Assembly (NCBI GenBank): GCA_965116765.1
Contig: OZ220718.1
Location: 5,208,001-5,272,000, forward strand
Reading direction: 5' to 3'
Source of the DNA: JAJEEA01 sp965116765
GTDB lineage: Bacteria; Acidobacteriota; Vicinamibacteria; Vicinamibacterales; UBA8438
DNA length: 64,000 bases
Shown: piece after piece, positions 43,706 through 52,784 of the stretch
How positions within the stretch are numbered: the first letter of the stretch is position 1
Layout of the letters: every line of letters starts with the position of its first letter
Made by a program: the position numbers and the translations under genes
Notes under the pieces: model-generated
Databases searched by the model: none
What the model was told of the DNA's origin: nothing
Seen by the model: the letters and a program-made list of their open reading frames with translations, nothing else

Positions 43706-45295
43706 ATGAAGCGAGTGTCCGTCGCCGTCGTCGTCGCAGGGATGTTGCTGGCGCCCGGCGCGGCCGCCGGCCAGGATCTCCGGCTCGTCGACGCCGTCGC
43801 GGTCCAGGACGCGCAGGCGGTGCGGGCCCTGCTCGACGCCGGCGCCGACGTGAACGCGTCGCGCGCCGACGGGGCGACGGCGTTGCTGTGGGCGGCCCAC
43901 TGGGACGACGCCGACCTCGCGGGCCGGCTCGTCCGGGCCGGCGCCGACGTGAACGCGGCCGACGACCACGGCGTGACCCCTCTCGAGCGGGCGGCCGAGA
44001 ACGCCAGCCTGCCGATGGTCGAGCGCCTGCTGGCCGCCGGCGCCCGCGCCGACGTCGCCCGCACCAGCGGGCTGACGCCGTTGATGACGGCGGCGCGGAC
44101 CGGCAGCGTGGCCGTGGTCGAGGCGCTGCTCGCGCACGGGGCCGACGCGAACGCGGCGACCCGCGAGACCCGGAGCACCGCCCTGATGTGGGCGGTGGCG
44201 GGGGCGCATCCCGCGGTCGTGCGCGCCCTGCTCGACGCCGGCGCCGACCCCCACCCGTCGACCGCCAAGGGGTTCACGCCGCTGCTCTACGCCGCCCGCA
44301 ACGGCGACGTGCCGATGGCCGAGACCCTGCTCGAGGCCGGCGTCCACCCCGACGAGACGGGGACCGACGACACCCACGCCCTGCCCTACGCCATCGTCTC
44401 CGGCCACGACGCGTTCGCGCACTTCCTGATAGAGCGCGGCGCCGACCCCAACGGGACGATGGCGGGGGTGCCGGCCCTGCACGCCGCCGCCGGCAGCATC
44501 TTCACGTGGATGACCGACTGGAACCGCCGGCACAACGACATCGACCGCTACGCCCAGTTCGGGCGGAGCGGCCTCGACTCGGACCGCCGGCTGCGGCTCG
44601 TCGAGGCGCTCCTCGCCGCCGGCGCCGACCCCAACGGGCGCATCACCACCTCGGCGATGATCATGAACTACATCGGCTATCCCCGGAAGGGCGCCTTCGA
44701 GCCGTTCGCGTGCGGCACCGGCGACCTGCGCGGGGCCACGCCGCTGTGGGTCGCGGCGTTCGAGCTGAACCGCCCCGCCCCCCGGTACTCCGGCGCTCCT
44801 CGCAGCTACGCCCCCAGCGGCGGCGCCATTCTCGAGGCCCTGCTCGCGGCCGGCGCCGACCAGCACCTGACCACCGTCGACGGGACGACGCCGTTCATGG
44901 CCGCGGCCGGGCTCGGCCGCTCGACCTACACGCCGCGCGAGCCGCGGGGCGTGCGGTCGCCCGGCGCGGAGGCGGCGGTCCGCATCCTCCTCGAGGCCGG
45001 GGCCGACATCGACGCCGTCAACGAGGCCGACTTCACGGCCCTGCACGGGGCCGCGTTCCGCGGGCTGAACGAGGTCGTCGAGTACCTGGTGGCCAACGGC
45101 GCCGACATCGACGCGCGCGACTTCCGCGGCCGCACCGCGTACCGGATGGCCGAGGGGTCGAAGCAGTCGTTCCAGTTCCAGAGCTGGCCCGAGACCGCCG
45201 CCCTCCTCGCGCGCCTCGGGGCCAACACGCGGCTCGGCATTCCCGGCACCGTGCAGGAGCGCCTGCGCGACGTGCCGCGTGAGGCGGAACAGTAG
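43706..45295 (+). CDS. Secreted ankyrin-repeat protein, copy B
   Basis: This 529-residue paralogue of copy A has a signal peptide (VSVAVVVAGMLLAPGAAAG) and the same repeat order. Shared strings include DDHGVTPLERAAENASL, ARTSGLTPLMTAARTG, IGYPRKGAFEPFA and FRGRTAYRMAEGSKQSFQFQ near the end. The two differ mostly in the sixth to eighth repeats and in a longer central stretch here. Both copies end GIPGTVQERLRDVP. Start ATG 43706 follows GGGGGAGAAGGACC. Opposite-strand location relative to copy A indicates an inverted duplication around the amidohydrolase gene. Confidence 0.88.
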   Translation: MKRVSVAVVVAGMLLAPGAAAGQDLRLVDAVAVQDAQAVRALLDAGADVNASRADGATALLWAAHWDDADLAGRLVRAGADVNAADDHGVTPLERAAENASLPMVERLLAAGARADVARTSGLTPLMTAARTGSVAVVEALLAHGADANAATRETRSTALMWAVAGAHPAVVRALLDAGADPHPSTAKGFTPLLYAARNGDVPMAETLLEAGVHPDETGTDDTHALPYAIVSGHDAFAHFLIERGADPNGTMAGVPALHAAAGSIFTWMTDWNRRHNDIDRYAQFGRSGLDSDRRLRLVEALLAAGADPNGRITTSAMIMNYIGYPRKGAFEPFACGTGDLRGATPLWVAAFELNRPAPRYSGAPRSYAPSGGAILEALLAAGADQHLTTVDGTTPFMAAAGLGRSTYTPREPRGVRSPGAEAAVRILLEAGADIDAVNEADFTALHGAAFRGLNEVVEYLVANGADIDARDFRGRTAYRMAEGSKQSFQFQSWPETAALLARLGANTRLGIPGTVQERLRDVPREAEQ

Positions 45296-45559
45296 GCGTC
45301 GGCGCCACCGGTCTGCTCTCCGGGCTGGGCTTCGCGTGGCTCGGTCGGGGCCGGAACGGAAACGGCGGGCCAGCGCGCCCTTGCGGTCGCGTCGGGAGTC
45401 TCGCCGGCGCGACACGCCTGCCGCGGCAATGGCCGGGCCGGTTCGCATCCGGGCGCGTTCCGCACGCTGACTCTCCGGGGGGCGACCCCCCCCGACACCC
45501 CCGCGTCGCTTCCGGTGGCAGGGGCCACCGGCGCGGCCGGGGAGGAAGGGGCAGGGAAC

Positions 45560-46831
45560 ATGGTCAGTGACGAGGTCCAGTTCATCTTCAACACGTTCTC
45601 CTTCCTCATCTGGGGTGGGCTCGTCATGTGGATGGCGGCCGGCTTCACGATGCTCGAGTCCGGGTCGGTGCGGACGAAGAACGCGTCGGTCATCTGCCTG
45701 AAGAACGTCGGGCTGTACTCCGTCGCGGGCATCGCCTTCTACCTCATCGGCTACAACCTGATGTACGTCGACGTCGGGAGCCTGATGGGCTCGGTCCGGT
45801 TCCTGTACGGGCCCTCGGCCGACGAGATCGCCCTGCTCGAGGGGAACGCCGAGGCGCAGGCGGCGGTCGTCGCCAACGGCTACTCGGTGATGTCGGACTG
45901 GTTCTTCCAGATGGTCTTCGTCGCCACCGCCGCGTCCATCGTCTCCGGGGCCCTGGCCGAGCGGGTCAAGCTGTGGTCGTTCTTCGCGTTCACCCTCGTG
46001 CTGACCGCCGTCATCTATCCCATCGTGGGCGCCTGGACCTGGGGCGGAGGCTGGTTGAACCAGATGGGTTTCCAGGACTTCGCGGGGTCGACCATCGTGC
46101 ACGGCACCGGCGGCTGGGCGGCGCTGGCCGGCCTTCTCGTCGTCGGGCCCCGGCGGGGCAAGTTCCGCAAGGACGGGACGGTACGGGCGACCCCCCCGTC
46201 GAGCATTCCGACCGTGACCCTCGGGGTCTTCATCCTCTGGTTCGGCTGGTTCGGGTTCAACGGGGGCTCGGTGCTCGCCCTCGGGGGCGTCGCCGAGGCG
46301 GTCCACATGAGCAACGTGCTCGTCAACACGAACCTCGGCGGCGCGGCCGGCTTCATCGCCGCTCTCGCCCTTTCGCGACCCATTCTCGGCCGCGTCGATC
46401 TGCTCGGGGGCCTGAACGGCGCCCTCGGGGGCCTGGTCGCCATCACCGCCGGTCCCGACATCGTGCAGCACCCCTGGGCCCTCGTCATCGGCGCCATCGG
46501 CGGCATCGTCTGCATCGCCGCCATGCGGCTGCTCGAGAATCTGCGGGTGGACGACGTGGTGGGCGCGGTGCCGGCCCACCTGTTCGCCGGCGTGTGGGGC
46601 ACGCTCGCGGTCTGCATCGCGGCCGGCGGCAACATCGGCGTGCAGCTCCTCGGGGTGGTCTCCGTCGGCGCGTTCGTGTTCGTCCTTTCCTGGCTGCTGT
46701 GGATGGGGCTGGAGAAGGCCGTCGGCGTCCGCGTGTCGGATCGGGTCGAGCAGCTCGGCCAGGACGTGGCGGAGCTCGGCATGGAGGCGTACCCCGAGTT
46801 CGTGATCATGCCGGAGGACGACGACGAGTGA
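45560..46831 (+). CDS. amtB: Ammonium transporter (Amt family)
   Basis: The 423-residue protein has eleven membrane helices and the Amt pore residues, including the twin histidines in VHGTGGWAALAG and AHLFAGVWGTLAV and the GWFGFNGGS region. It conducts ammonium/ammonia across the inner membrane. The C-terminal tail (EQLGQDVAELGMEAY) is the usual PII-contact region, but no glnK gene follows, which is unusual since amtB and glnK are normally paired. ATG 45560 is preferred over upstream starts because a purine-rich sequence precedes it. Confidence 0.92.
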   Translation: MVSDEVQFIFNTFSFLIWGGLVMWMAAGFTMLESGSVRTKNASVICLKNVGLYSVAGIAFYLIGYNLMYVDVGSLMGSVRFLYGPSADEIALLEGNAEAQAAVVANGYSVMSDWFFQMVFVATAASIVSGALAERVKLWSFFAFTLVLTAVIYPIVGAWTWGGGWLNQMGFQDFAGSTIVHGTGGWAALAGLLVVGPRRGKFRKDGTVRATPPSSIPTVTLGVFILWFGWFGFNGGSVLALGGVAEAVHMSNVLVNTNLGGAAGFIAALALSRPILGRVDLLGGLNGALGGLVAITAGPDIVQHPWALVIGAIGGIVCIAAMRLLENLRVDDVVGAVPAHLFAGVWGTLAVCIAAGGNIGVQLLGVVSVGAFVFVLSWLLWMGLEKAVGVRVSDRVEQLGQDVAELGMEAYPEFVIMPEDDDE

Positions 46832-47119
46832 CGCGTCGCGCCGCATGAGATGACGCGTCGTGACGCGATGAGGTACCGTGAACGGACGCGGTCCTCGCGA
46901 GGATCGGCGACTTGGGGAGTCGTGACGGACCCCGCGTGGCGCCGAGACGATCGGTCGTCGTGGCGCCGGCGTTTGGACCGGGTCTGCAGCAGTGATGAAG
47001 CCCCGCGTTGGGCCCGGACCGTCGGTCGAGTGCGGGGCCTGTCGCTGCGCGGGTCCCTGGATCGAGGATCGAACGAAGCAGGAATCGAGCTGAGCAGGAA
47101 GCGGCAAGGAGTAGCGGCC

Positions 47120-48133
47120 ATGAGGAAGCAGAGGTTGGCACGGGCGTTGGCGATGGCGGTGGTGGGCGCGGCGGCGCTCCCCCTCGCGGCGGCGGGGCAG
47201 GCGCCGGAGGGCTGGACGGTGCCGCGGACGGCGGACGGGCATCCCGACCTGCAGGGCATCTGGGCCAACAACAGCGCCACCCCGATGGAGCGGCCCGAGC
47301 AGCTCGGCGACAAGGCGAGGCTCACCGACGAGGAGCTCGCGGACCTGACCGCCCGCATCCAGGAGTTCCGCGACGCCGAGCAGGCCGGCGACCTGCTGGG
47401 CGACCGGCTGGTCCAGCAGGCCCTGGGCAACGCCGAGTTCCAGGACTTCGACGTCGTCACCGGCAACTACAACGCGTTCTGGCTGGTCGAGCGGACGCTG
47501 GACAACCGCACGTCGCTCATCATCGACCCGCCGAACGGGCGCCGGCCGCCCCTGACCGAGGCGGCGATCGAGCGGCGGCGGGCGGCGCAGGCCGGCGGCC
47601 TCGGGGCGACCGGCTCGGACGGGCCCGAGGACCGCACCCTGGGCGACCGCTGCCTGTTCTTCGGCGTGCCCAACATGGGGTCGGGCTACAACAGCTACAC
47701 GCAGATCTTCCAGACCGAGGATCAGGTCGTGATGATCCAGGAGATGGGCCACCACGCGCGGACCATCCCGCTCGACGGGCGCCCGCACCTCCACGAGAAC
47801 ATCGCGCAGTGGGCGGGGAACTCGCGCGGGCGCTGGGAGGGGGACACCCTCGTGGTCGAGACCCGCAACTACGACCCGCGCACCCGCTACAGCGGCGCCT
47901 CGGCGGGGCTGGTTCTCGTGGAGCGGTTCGATCGCATCGCCCCCGACGTCCTCCGGCACGAGATCACCCTGAACGACCCGGACACGTGGACGCAGCCGTG
48001 GACGGTGGAGCTGCTGCTCGACGGCACGCGGGACCCGATCTTCGAGTACGCCTGCCACGAGGGCAACTACGCCATGCCGGGCATCCTCGCCGGCGCCCGC
48101 GCCGAGGAGCGCGCGGCGGCGGGCGGGCAGTAG
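47120..48133 (+). CDS. Secreted 'PDLQGIW' family protein, second copy
   Basis: The 337-residue protein has a leader (LARALAMAVVGAAALPLAAAG) and the family motif series: TADGHPDLQGIWANNS, RTSLIIDPPNGRRPPL, ERCLFFGV-type cysteine, RTIPLDGRPHLHENIAQWAG, RWEGDTLVVETRNY and YACHEGNYAMPGIL. Its central part differs from the copy at 11126 (longer helical RIQEFRDAEQ region), so they are old paralogues. AAGGAG at 47106-47111 sets the start. About 100 bases separate it from the next gene on the same strand, so cotranscription is plausible. Function unknown. Confidence 0.8.
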   Translation: MRKQRLARALAMAVVGAAALPLAAAGQAPEGWTVPRTADGHPDLQGIWANNSATPMERPEQLGDKARLTDEELADLTARIQEFRDAEQAGDLLGDRLVQQALGNAEFQDFDVVTGNYNAFWLVERTLDNRTSLIIDPPNGRRPPLTEAAIERRRAAQAGGLGATGSDGPEDRTLGDRCLFFGVPNMGSGYNSYTQIFQTEDQVVMIQEMGHHARTIPLDGRPHLHENIAQWAGNSRGRWEGDTLVVETRNYDPRTRYSGASAGLVLVERFDRIAPDVLRHEITLNDPDTWTQPWTVELLLDGTRDPIFEYACHEGNYAMPGILAGARAEERAAAGGQ

Positions 48134-48232
48134 CGGTTCCACACCGGCGGCACGACCACAGTCGAGGACAGTTGGCCGGGCGGGCGGCGCGCGCTGCCCG
48201 CCCGGCCCGCGTACAGGCACGGAGGTGACGGA

Positions 48233-50230
48233 ATGAGGCTCTCTGCAGCGTGTGTGGCATGCGGTTTGGCGGCGCTGATGGCCGTCGTAGCGGGGACGCG
48301 CGCGCAGGAGCCGGCCGCCGTCGCGCTCGACGCGGACGACATCGGGGGCGTGGTCGCGAGCGCGCAGGGACCGGAGGCCGGGGTCTGGGTGATCGCCGAG
48401 ACCCGCGACCTGCCCACCCCGTTCGCGCGCATCGTGGTGACCGACGACGAGGGGCGGTACGTGGTCCCGGACCTGCCGGAGGCCGACTACGAGGTCTTCG
48501 TGCGCGGCTACGGCCTGCTCGACTCCGAGCGGGTGGCCGGCGTGCGCGGGCAGCGTCTCGACCTCGCGGCGACGGTGGCCCCCGACGCCCGGGCCGCCGC
48601 CGCCGTCTATCCCCCCGCCTCGTGGCTCAGCCTGCTCGAGATTCCCGACGGCGACATCCCGCCCCTGCAGGTCGCGTCGACCGTCAAGTCGTGCCTGCAG
48701 TGCCACCCCCTCGGCAACGAGGGGACCCGGCAGATACCCTCGCACCTCGAGGATCTCCCCACCGACGAGGCATGGCTGCAACGCCTGAACAGCGAGCTGT
48801 TCGGCGGCAGCATGATGACCGGCATGTTCCGCGGGCTCGGCGAGCAGGCCCGGATGTTCGGCCGCTGGACCGACGCCATCGCCGCCGGCGCCTATCCCGA
48901 GCCGCCGCCGCGGCCGTCGGGGCTCGAGCGCAACGTCGTGATCACGGTCTGGGACTGGGCCACCCCCCAGGGCTCGCGCAGCGACTCGCAGGGCACCTAC
49001 GCGTGGAACCAGACCCTCAACGCGGGCGGGCGCGTCTACGGCGTTCACCAGGAAGACACCAGGCTGTCGTGGCTCGATCCGGCGACCCACGAGGTCGGCC
49101 GCATCGAGCTCGACGCCCAGGGGCTGCGCAGCATCGCCATGGACGGCCAGGGACGCGTCTGGGCCACCGCTCGGCTCGACCCCGGCGAAGCCCCGCCGGA
49201 CTTCTGCGGCCCCGGGTCGGACAACCCGTACCTCGCCAACTTCCGCCCGTCCGGGAGCCCCAAGCAGGCGGTGGTCTACGACCCCCGGGACGGCTCGGTC
49301 GAGAAGATCCCCCACTGCCTCGCCGTCGACCACAACCACTTCACCGACGAGGACGACGCGCCCATCTACTTCGGAGTGAACGACGCGGTGGGGTGGATTA
49401 GCACCGAGGTGTGGGACGAGACGCAGGACGCCGAGGCCTCGCAGGGCTGGTGCCCCGCCGTGCTCGACACCAACGGGGACGGGGCGATCACCGAGTGGAC
49501 GGAGCCCGACGAGCCCATCAGCCCCGGCCTCGACCGCCGCATCGAGTTCGGCTGCTACTCCATCGGGGTCGACACCAACGACGGCAGCCTGTGGTGCGCG
49601 GGCATCGGCGAGGACGACAACAAGCTCGTGCGCTTCGTGCGGGGCGACGACCCGCCCCGGAGCTGCATGGCGGAGGTGTTCGAGGCGCCGGAGCTGGACG
49701 TTCCCATCTTCAAGAGCGGCGGGGTGGCGGTGGACGGCGACGGCATCGTCTGGCTCAACTGGCGGGGGACGGACCAGGTCACCAGCTTCGACCGCAGCCG
49801 GTGCGACGTCACCAGCGGGCCCGCCGCCACCGGCCGGCACTGCCCCGAGGGCTGGGCCGTGCACCAGATGGAGCGTCCCAACCTGCAGGGCACGCCGTCG
49901 CCGATCCACGCCGAGATGATGTACCTGACCCAGATCGACCACGCCGACGTGCTCGGGCTGGGGGGCGAATCGGTGATCACCGGCCCCGTCAACAGCTACT
50001 CGCTGCAGGTGCTCATTCCGGCGACGGGCGAGTTCCTCGACATGGTCGTGCCCTATCCCAAGGGCTTCTTCTCGCGCTCGGCCCAGGGCCGCATCGACGA
50101 TCCCGACGCCGGCTGGAAGGGCCGGGGCCTCTGGTCCAACTACTCGACCTACACGCCCCACTTCATCGAGGGCGGCACCGGGCCCAAGATCGTCAAGTTC
50201 CAGATGCGGCCCAGCCCCCTCGATCGGTAG
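48233..50230 (+). CDS. Secreted propeller protein with carboxypeptidase-regulatory-like domain and one CXXCH
   Basis: The 665-residue product has a leader (LSAACVACGLAALMAVVAG), then a small beta-sandwich like carboxypeptidase regulatory domains (IVVTDDEGRYVVPDLPEADY). A heme-type motif SCLQCHPLG lies near 153, so one c-type heme could attach. The remainder is a streptogramin-lyase-like beta-propeller with repeated YDPRDGSVEK and FDRSRCDV-like blades. Such hybrids are common in exported acidobacterial proteins, but their substrate is unknown. Upstream is the PDLQG gene. ATG 48233 follows GGAGGTGACGG. Confidence 0.75.
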   Translation: MRLSAACVACGLAALMAVVAGTRAQEPAAVALDADDIGGVVASAQGPEAGVWVIAETRDLPTPFARIVVTDDEGRYVVPDLPEADYEVFVRGYGLLDSERVAGVRGQRLDLAATVAPDARAAAAVYPPASWLSLLEIPDGDIPPLQVASTVKSCLQCHPLGNEGTRQIPSHLEDLPTDEAWLQRLNSELFGGSMMTGMFRGLGEQARMFGRWTDAIAAGAYPEPPPRPSGLERNVVITVWDWATPQGSRSDSQGTYAWNQTLNAGGRVYGVHQEDTRLSWLDPATHEVGRIELDAQGLRSIAMDGQGRVWATARLDPGEAPPDFCGPGSDNPYLANFRPSGSPKQAVVYDPRDGSVEKIPHCLAVDHNHFTDEDDAPIYFGVNDAVGWISTEVWDETQDAEASQGWCPAVLDTNGDGAITEWTEPDEPISPGLDRRIEFGCYSIGVDTNDGSLWCAGIGEDDNKLVRFVRGDDPPRSCMAEVFEAPELDVPIFKSGGVAVDGDGIVWLNWRGTDQVTSFDRSRCDVTSGPAATGRHCPEGWAVHQMERPNLQGTPSPIHAEMMYLTQIDHADVLGLGGESVITGPVNSYSLQVLIPATGEFLDMVVPYPKGFFSRSAQGRIDDPDAGWKGRGLWSNYSTYTPHFIEGGTGPKIVKFQMRPSPLDR

Positions 50231-50304
50231 CCGGGTGATGTGTGGTTCCGCCCTGCAAGCGGCGGGGAGCGCAGGCGCTTTTGTAGTTACAATATCGTCG
50301 TGTC

Positions 50305-50587
50305 ATGCGTTGGACGTGGGATGCTCGCAAGAATCGCGACAACAGGCGCAACCACGGCCTCAGCTTCGAGACGGCGGTGCTCGTGTTCGACGATCCGCAC
50401 GCGGCGTCACGTGGAAACCCGTATCCGGACGAGGAACGCTGGCAGACACTCGGCATGGTCGGCAACGTGCTGTTGCTCGTGATCCACACTTGGCCGGCCC
50501 GTGAGAGTGAGGGGATACGCCGGGCGCATCATCAGTGCCCGAAAGGCGACCGCACGTGAACGGAGGCTCTATGAGGAAGAGATCTGA
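50305..50587 (+). pseudogene. brnT: BrnT toxin gene with a C-terminal frameshift
   Basis: The N-terminal 65 residues (WTWDARKNRDNRRNHGLSFE, then TAVLVFDDPHA, ERWQTLGMVGNVLLLVIHTW) match BrnT ribonuclease toxins. Near 50515 the frame is lost. One base shift restores GRIISARKATARERRLYEEE, the conserved BrnT end, to a TGA at 50585-50587 that overlaps the antitoxin start. As written, the toxin would carry a wrong tail, so it may be inactive. A TACAAT hexamer at 50287-50292 could be its -10 box. Confidence 0.75.
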
Positions 50588-50882
50588 GACGGGGCTGACC
50601 GGGAATCAGGCGGCGGAGCTTCAGGCCCTCGCAGAGTTGCCGGATGAGCGGATCGACACCAACGACATCCCCGAGATGCTCGACTGGTCGGACGCGAGGA
50701 GGGGGCTGTTCTATCGGCCCGTGAAGCGGCAGGTCACATTGCGGCTGGACGCCGACGTGCTCGCCTGGTTCAGGCGGCAGGCGCCTGGGGGGCGCGGCTA
50801 TCAGACCGCGATCAACCGCGCGTTGCGCGATCATGTCCGGCAGCACCGGACCGCCGCCGCCCCAGGCAACGCTTCCGAGTGA
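50571..50882 (+). CDS. brnA: BrnA antitoxin
   Basis: The 103-residue product (ATG 50571) contains the BrnA pattern, IDTNDIPEMLDWSDARRGLF, then a ribbon-helix-helix DNA-binding end with VTLRLDADVLAWFRRQAPGG and YQTAINRALRDHV. It would neutralise BrnT and repress the promoter. It overlaps the end of the repaired brnT frame by 17 bases, the usual operon arrangement. Confidence 0.88.
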   Translation: MRKRSETGLTGNQAAELQALAELPDERIDTNDIPEMLDWSDARRGLFYRPVKRQVTLRLDADVLAWFRRQAPGGRGYQTAINRALRDHVRQHRTAAAPGNASE

Positions 50883-50921
50883 ACGCCCGTCAACGGCCGT
50901 TCGTGACGCCGGGACGCCCCG

Positions 50922-52400
50922 CTACCGCCCCTCGTCCCCGCCGAGATCCGTCAGCCGCCACAGGTGCGACCGGGTACGGATGAACAGGTTGCCGCGGGAG
51001 ATGGCCGGGGTCGACATCGCCACCTCCTCCAGCTCGTTGGTGCCGACGACGTTGAAGTCGTTCTCGGTGTCGATGACGTAGGTGACACCCTCCTCGCTCA
51101 GCACGAAGACCTTGCCGTTGTAGGCCCACGGCGACGAGGTGAAGCCGCCGGTGCCGCGCGCGACGCGCCGCCGCACCTCGCGGTCGAGGACCTGGCGCTC
51201 GGTGTAGTAGAGCTCCTCGCCCGTCCGGGCGTCGTGCACGGTGTAGAAGCCGCGGTCGAGCAGCGTGAAGTAGTGGTCGCCGTAGACGAGCGGGGTCGGG
51301 TGGTAGGGGCCGGCGGTCTCCGCGTACCAGGCCACGTGGTCGTTGGACGTCTCGCCCGGCTCGAGCGAGATGTCGCCGCTGGCCCCGGGCCGGATGGCGT
51401 AGACCGGCCGCACCGCGTCGCCGACGTAGCCCGACATGACGTAGAGCAGCCCGTGGGCGCTGAACGGCTGCGGGATGGAGATGGAGTTCATCCCGCGGAA
51501 CGACCAGATCTCGTTGCCGTCGAGGTCGTAGGCCCGCACGAGGTCGCTGCCGGTGGTTATCAGCTCGGTGCGGGCGTCGTGCTCCCAGACGAACGGGGTC
51601 GACCAGTTGGTGCCCTCGTCGCGATCGACGCGCCAGCGCTCGGCCCCGGTCGCGGCGTCGAGGGCGACGACGAACGACTGCTCGTCGTTGTCGTTGACGA
51701 CGAACAGGGTGTCGTCGTGGAGCGCCGGCGAGGCGGCGGGGCCCCAGCCGAGGCGCGTCTCGGCGGGGTCGAAGCGCCGCTCCCAGACGAGGGCGCCGCT
51801 CATGTCGAGGGCGAAGACGCCCACGTTCCCGAAGTAGGCGTAGACCCGCTCGCCGTCGGTCACCGGGGTCGACGAGGCGAAGGTGTTCTTGAGGTGCCGG
51901 TCGAACTGCGGCGGGCCGGCGTTGACCTCGGTGGTCCAGACGACCTCGCCGGTCTCGAAGTCGAGGGCGAGGACGAGCCAGTGGTGCACGTCCCGCTCGC
52001 GCTCCATCAGGTCGCCGGGCCGGGCGGGGGGAAACGGCCCGCCGGGCATCTCCTGGGGCGACCCGTAGGGGAAGTAGAGCCCCATGCGCGGCTCCTGGGT
52101 CTCGCCGTCGCTGACCACGGTGGTCAGGAAGACGCGGTCGCCCCAGATGACCGGCGACGACCAGCCCAGCCCGTCGATGGGGGTCTTCCACACGACGTTC
52201 TCGGTCGTGCTCCAGGTGAGGGGCAGGCGCGGGTCGTCGTCGGCCGTCGCCAGCGCGTCGGCGCCGCGGAACGCGGGCCAGTTCTCGTTCTCGGCGGCGA
52301 GGGCAGTGGGTGCCAGCGCCGCCGCGAGCAGCGCCGCCGGGAGGGTCATGCCGGCGAGACGGGCCGGCGAGACGAGCAGTGTCTGAAGTCGTGGAAACAT
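50922..52400 (-). CDS. Secreted PQQ-binding-like beta-propeller protein
   Basis: The 492-residue protein has a leader (ARLAGMTLPAALLAAALAPT) and repeated propeller blades with the WAFD-like turns VLALDFETGEVVWTTEV, VFALDMSGALVWERRF, VVALDAATGAERWRVDR, RAYDLDGNEIWSF. These are outer-membrane-assembly (BamB-like) or quinoprotein-like blades, but no PQQ-binding residues can be confirmed. A ligand-binding or redox scaffold role in the periplasm is likely. ATG 52400 begins MFPRLQTLLV. It converges with brnA. Confidence 0.82.
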   Translation of the reverse strand: MFPRLQTLLVSPARLAGMTLPAALLAAALAPTALAAENENWPAFRGADALATADDDPRLPLTWSTTENVVWKTPIDGLGWSSPVIWGDRVFLTTVVSDGETQEPRMGLYFPYGSPQEMPGGPFPPARPGDLMERERDVHHWLVLALDFETGEVVWTTEVNAGPPQFDRHLKNTFASSTPVTDGERVYAYFGNVGVFALDMSGALVWERRFDPAETRLGWGPAASPALHDDTLFVVNDNDEQSFVVALDAATGAERWRVDRDEGTNWSTPFVWEHDARTELITTGSDLVRAYDLDGNEIWSFRGMNSISIPQPFSAHGLLYVMSGYVGDAVRPVYAIRPGASGDISLEPGETSNDHVAWYAETAGPYHPTPLVYGDHYFTLLDRGFYTVHDARTGEELYYTERQVLDREVRRRVARGTGGFTSSPWAYNGKVFVLSEEGVTYVIDTENDFNVVGTNELEEVAMSTPAISRGNLFIRTRSHLWRLTDLGGDEGR

Positions 52401-52784
52401 GCGGGAGATTATATGCGGCCCCGGGGGCGATGCGCCCCGAGAACCTGCGATACTACGGGGTGCGCGGGTTCGGGGCGGCGCGGGACCTGCCGCGGCTGCC
52501 CGGTACGGTCGGCACCCCGCCCTGCGGTGGCGAACGGGTCTTTCAGGGCTGTCATGAGACTCGCCGCGGCCCGCTGGCAGACCGGGCCGCCGGCCCTGCC
52601 ATGACGCACGGGGCATGGCAGCCAGTTTAGTGAACCCCGCGTTGCACCGCTCGAACGCAACGGGGATTTTCGCCAGGGCTGACAGGGCCGAAGCGCGACC
52701 AGCCGGCGACGCCGGCAAGGCGGCCCTGCGGGTTGCGGCGCGGGTCGGGTCGACGTGACAGGATGGCGGGACGGGGGGACGACG
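52401..52784. other. Divergent intergenic region, no gene seen
   Basis: This lies between divergent starts at 52400 and 52785. Open frames are arginine/alanine-rich and not convincing. The AATGAACCCCG..GGGATTTT region near 52630-52670 is less GC-rich and may contain a promoter, but I cannot define boxes. Confidence 0.3.

Noticed and set aside
43631..50161. A 2176-codon open frame on the minus strand covering several genes
   Set aside because: It lies antisense to well-supported genes, is arginine/glycine-rich and lacks any motif; it is a by-product of GC-rich codon use.
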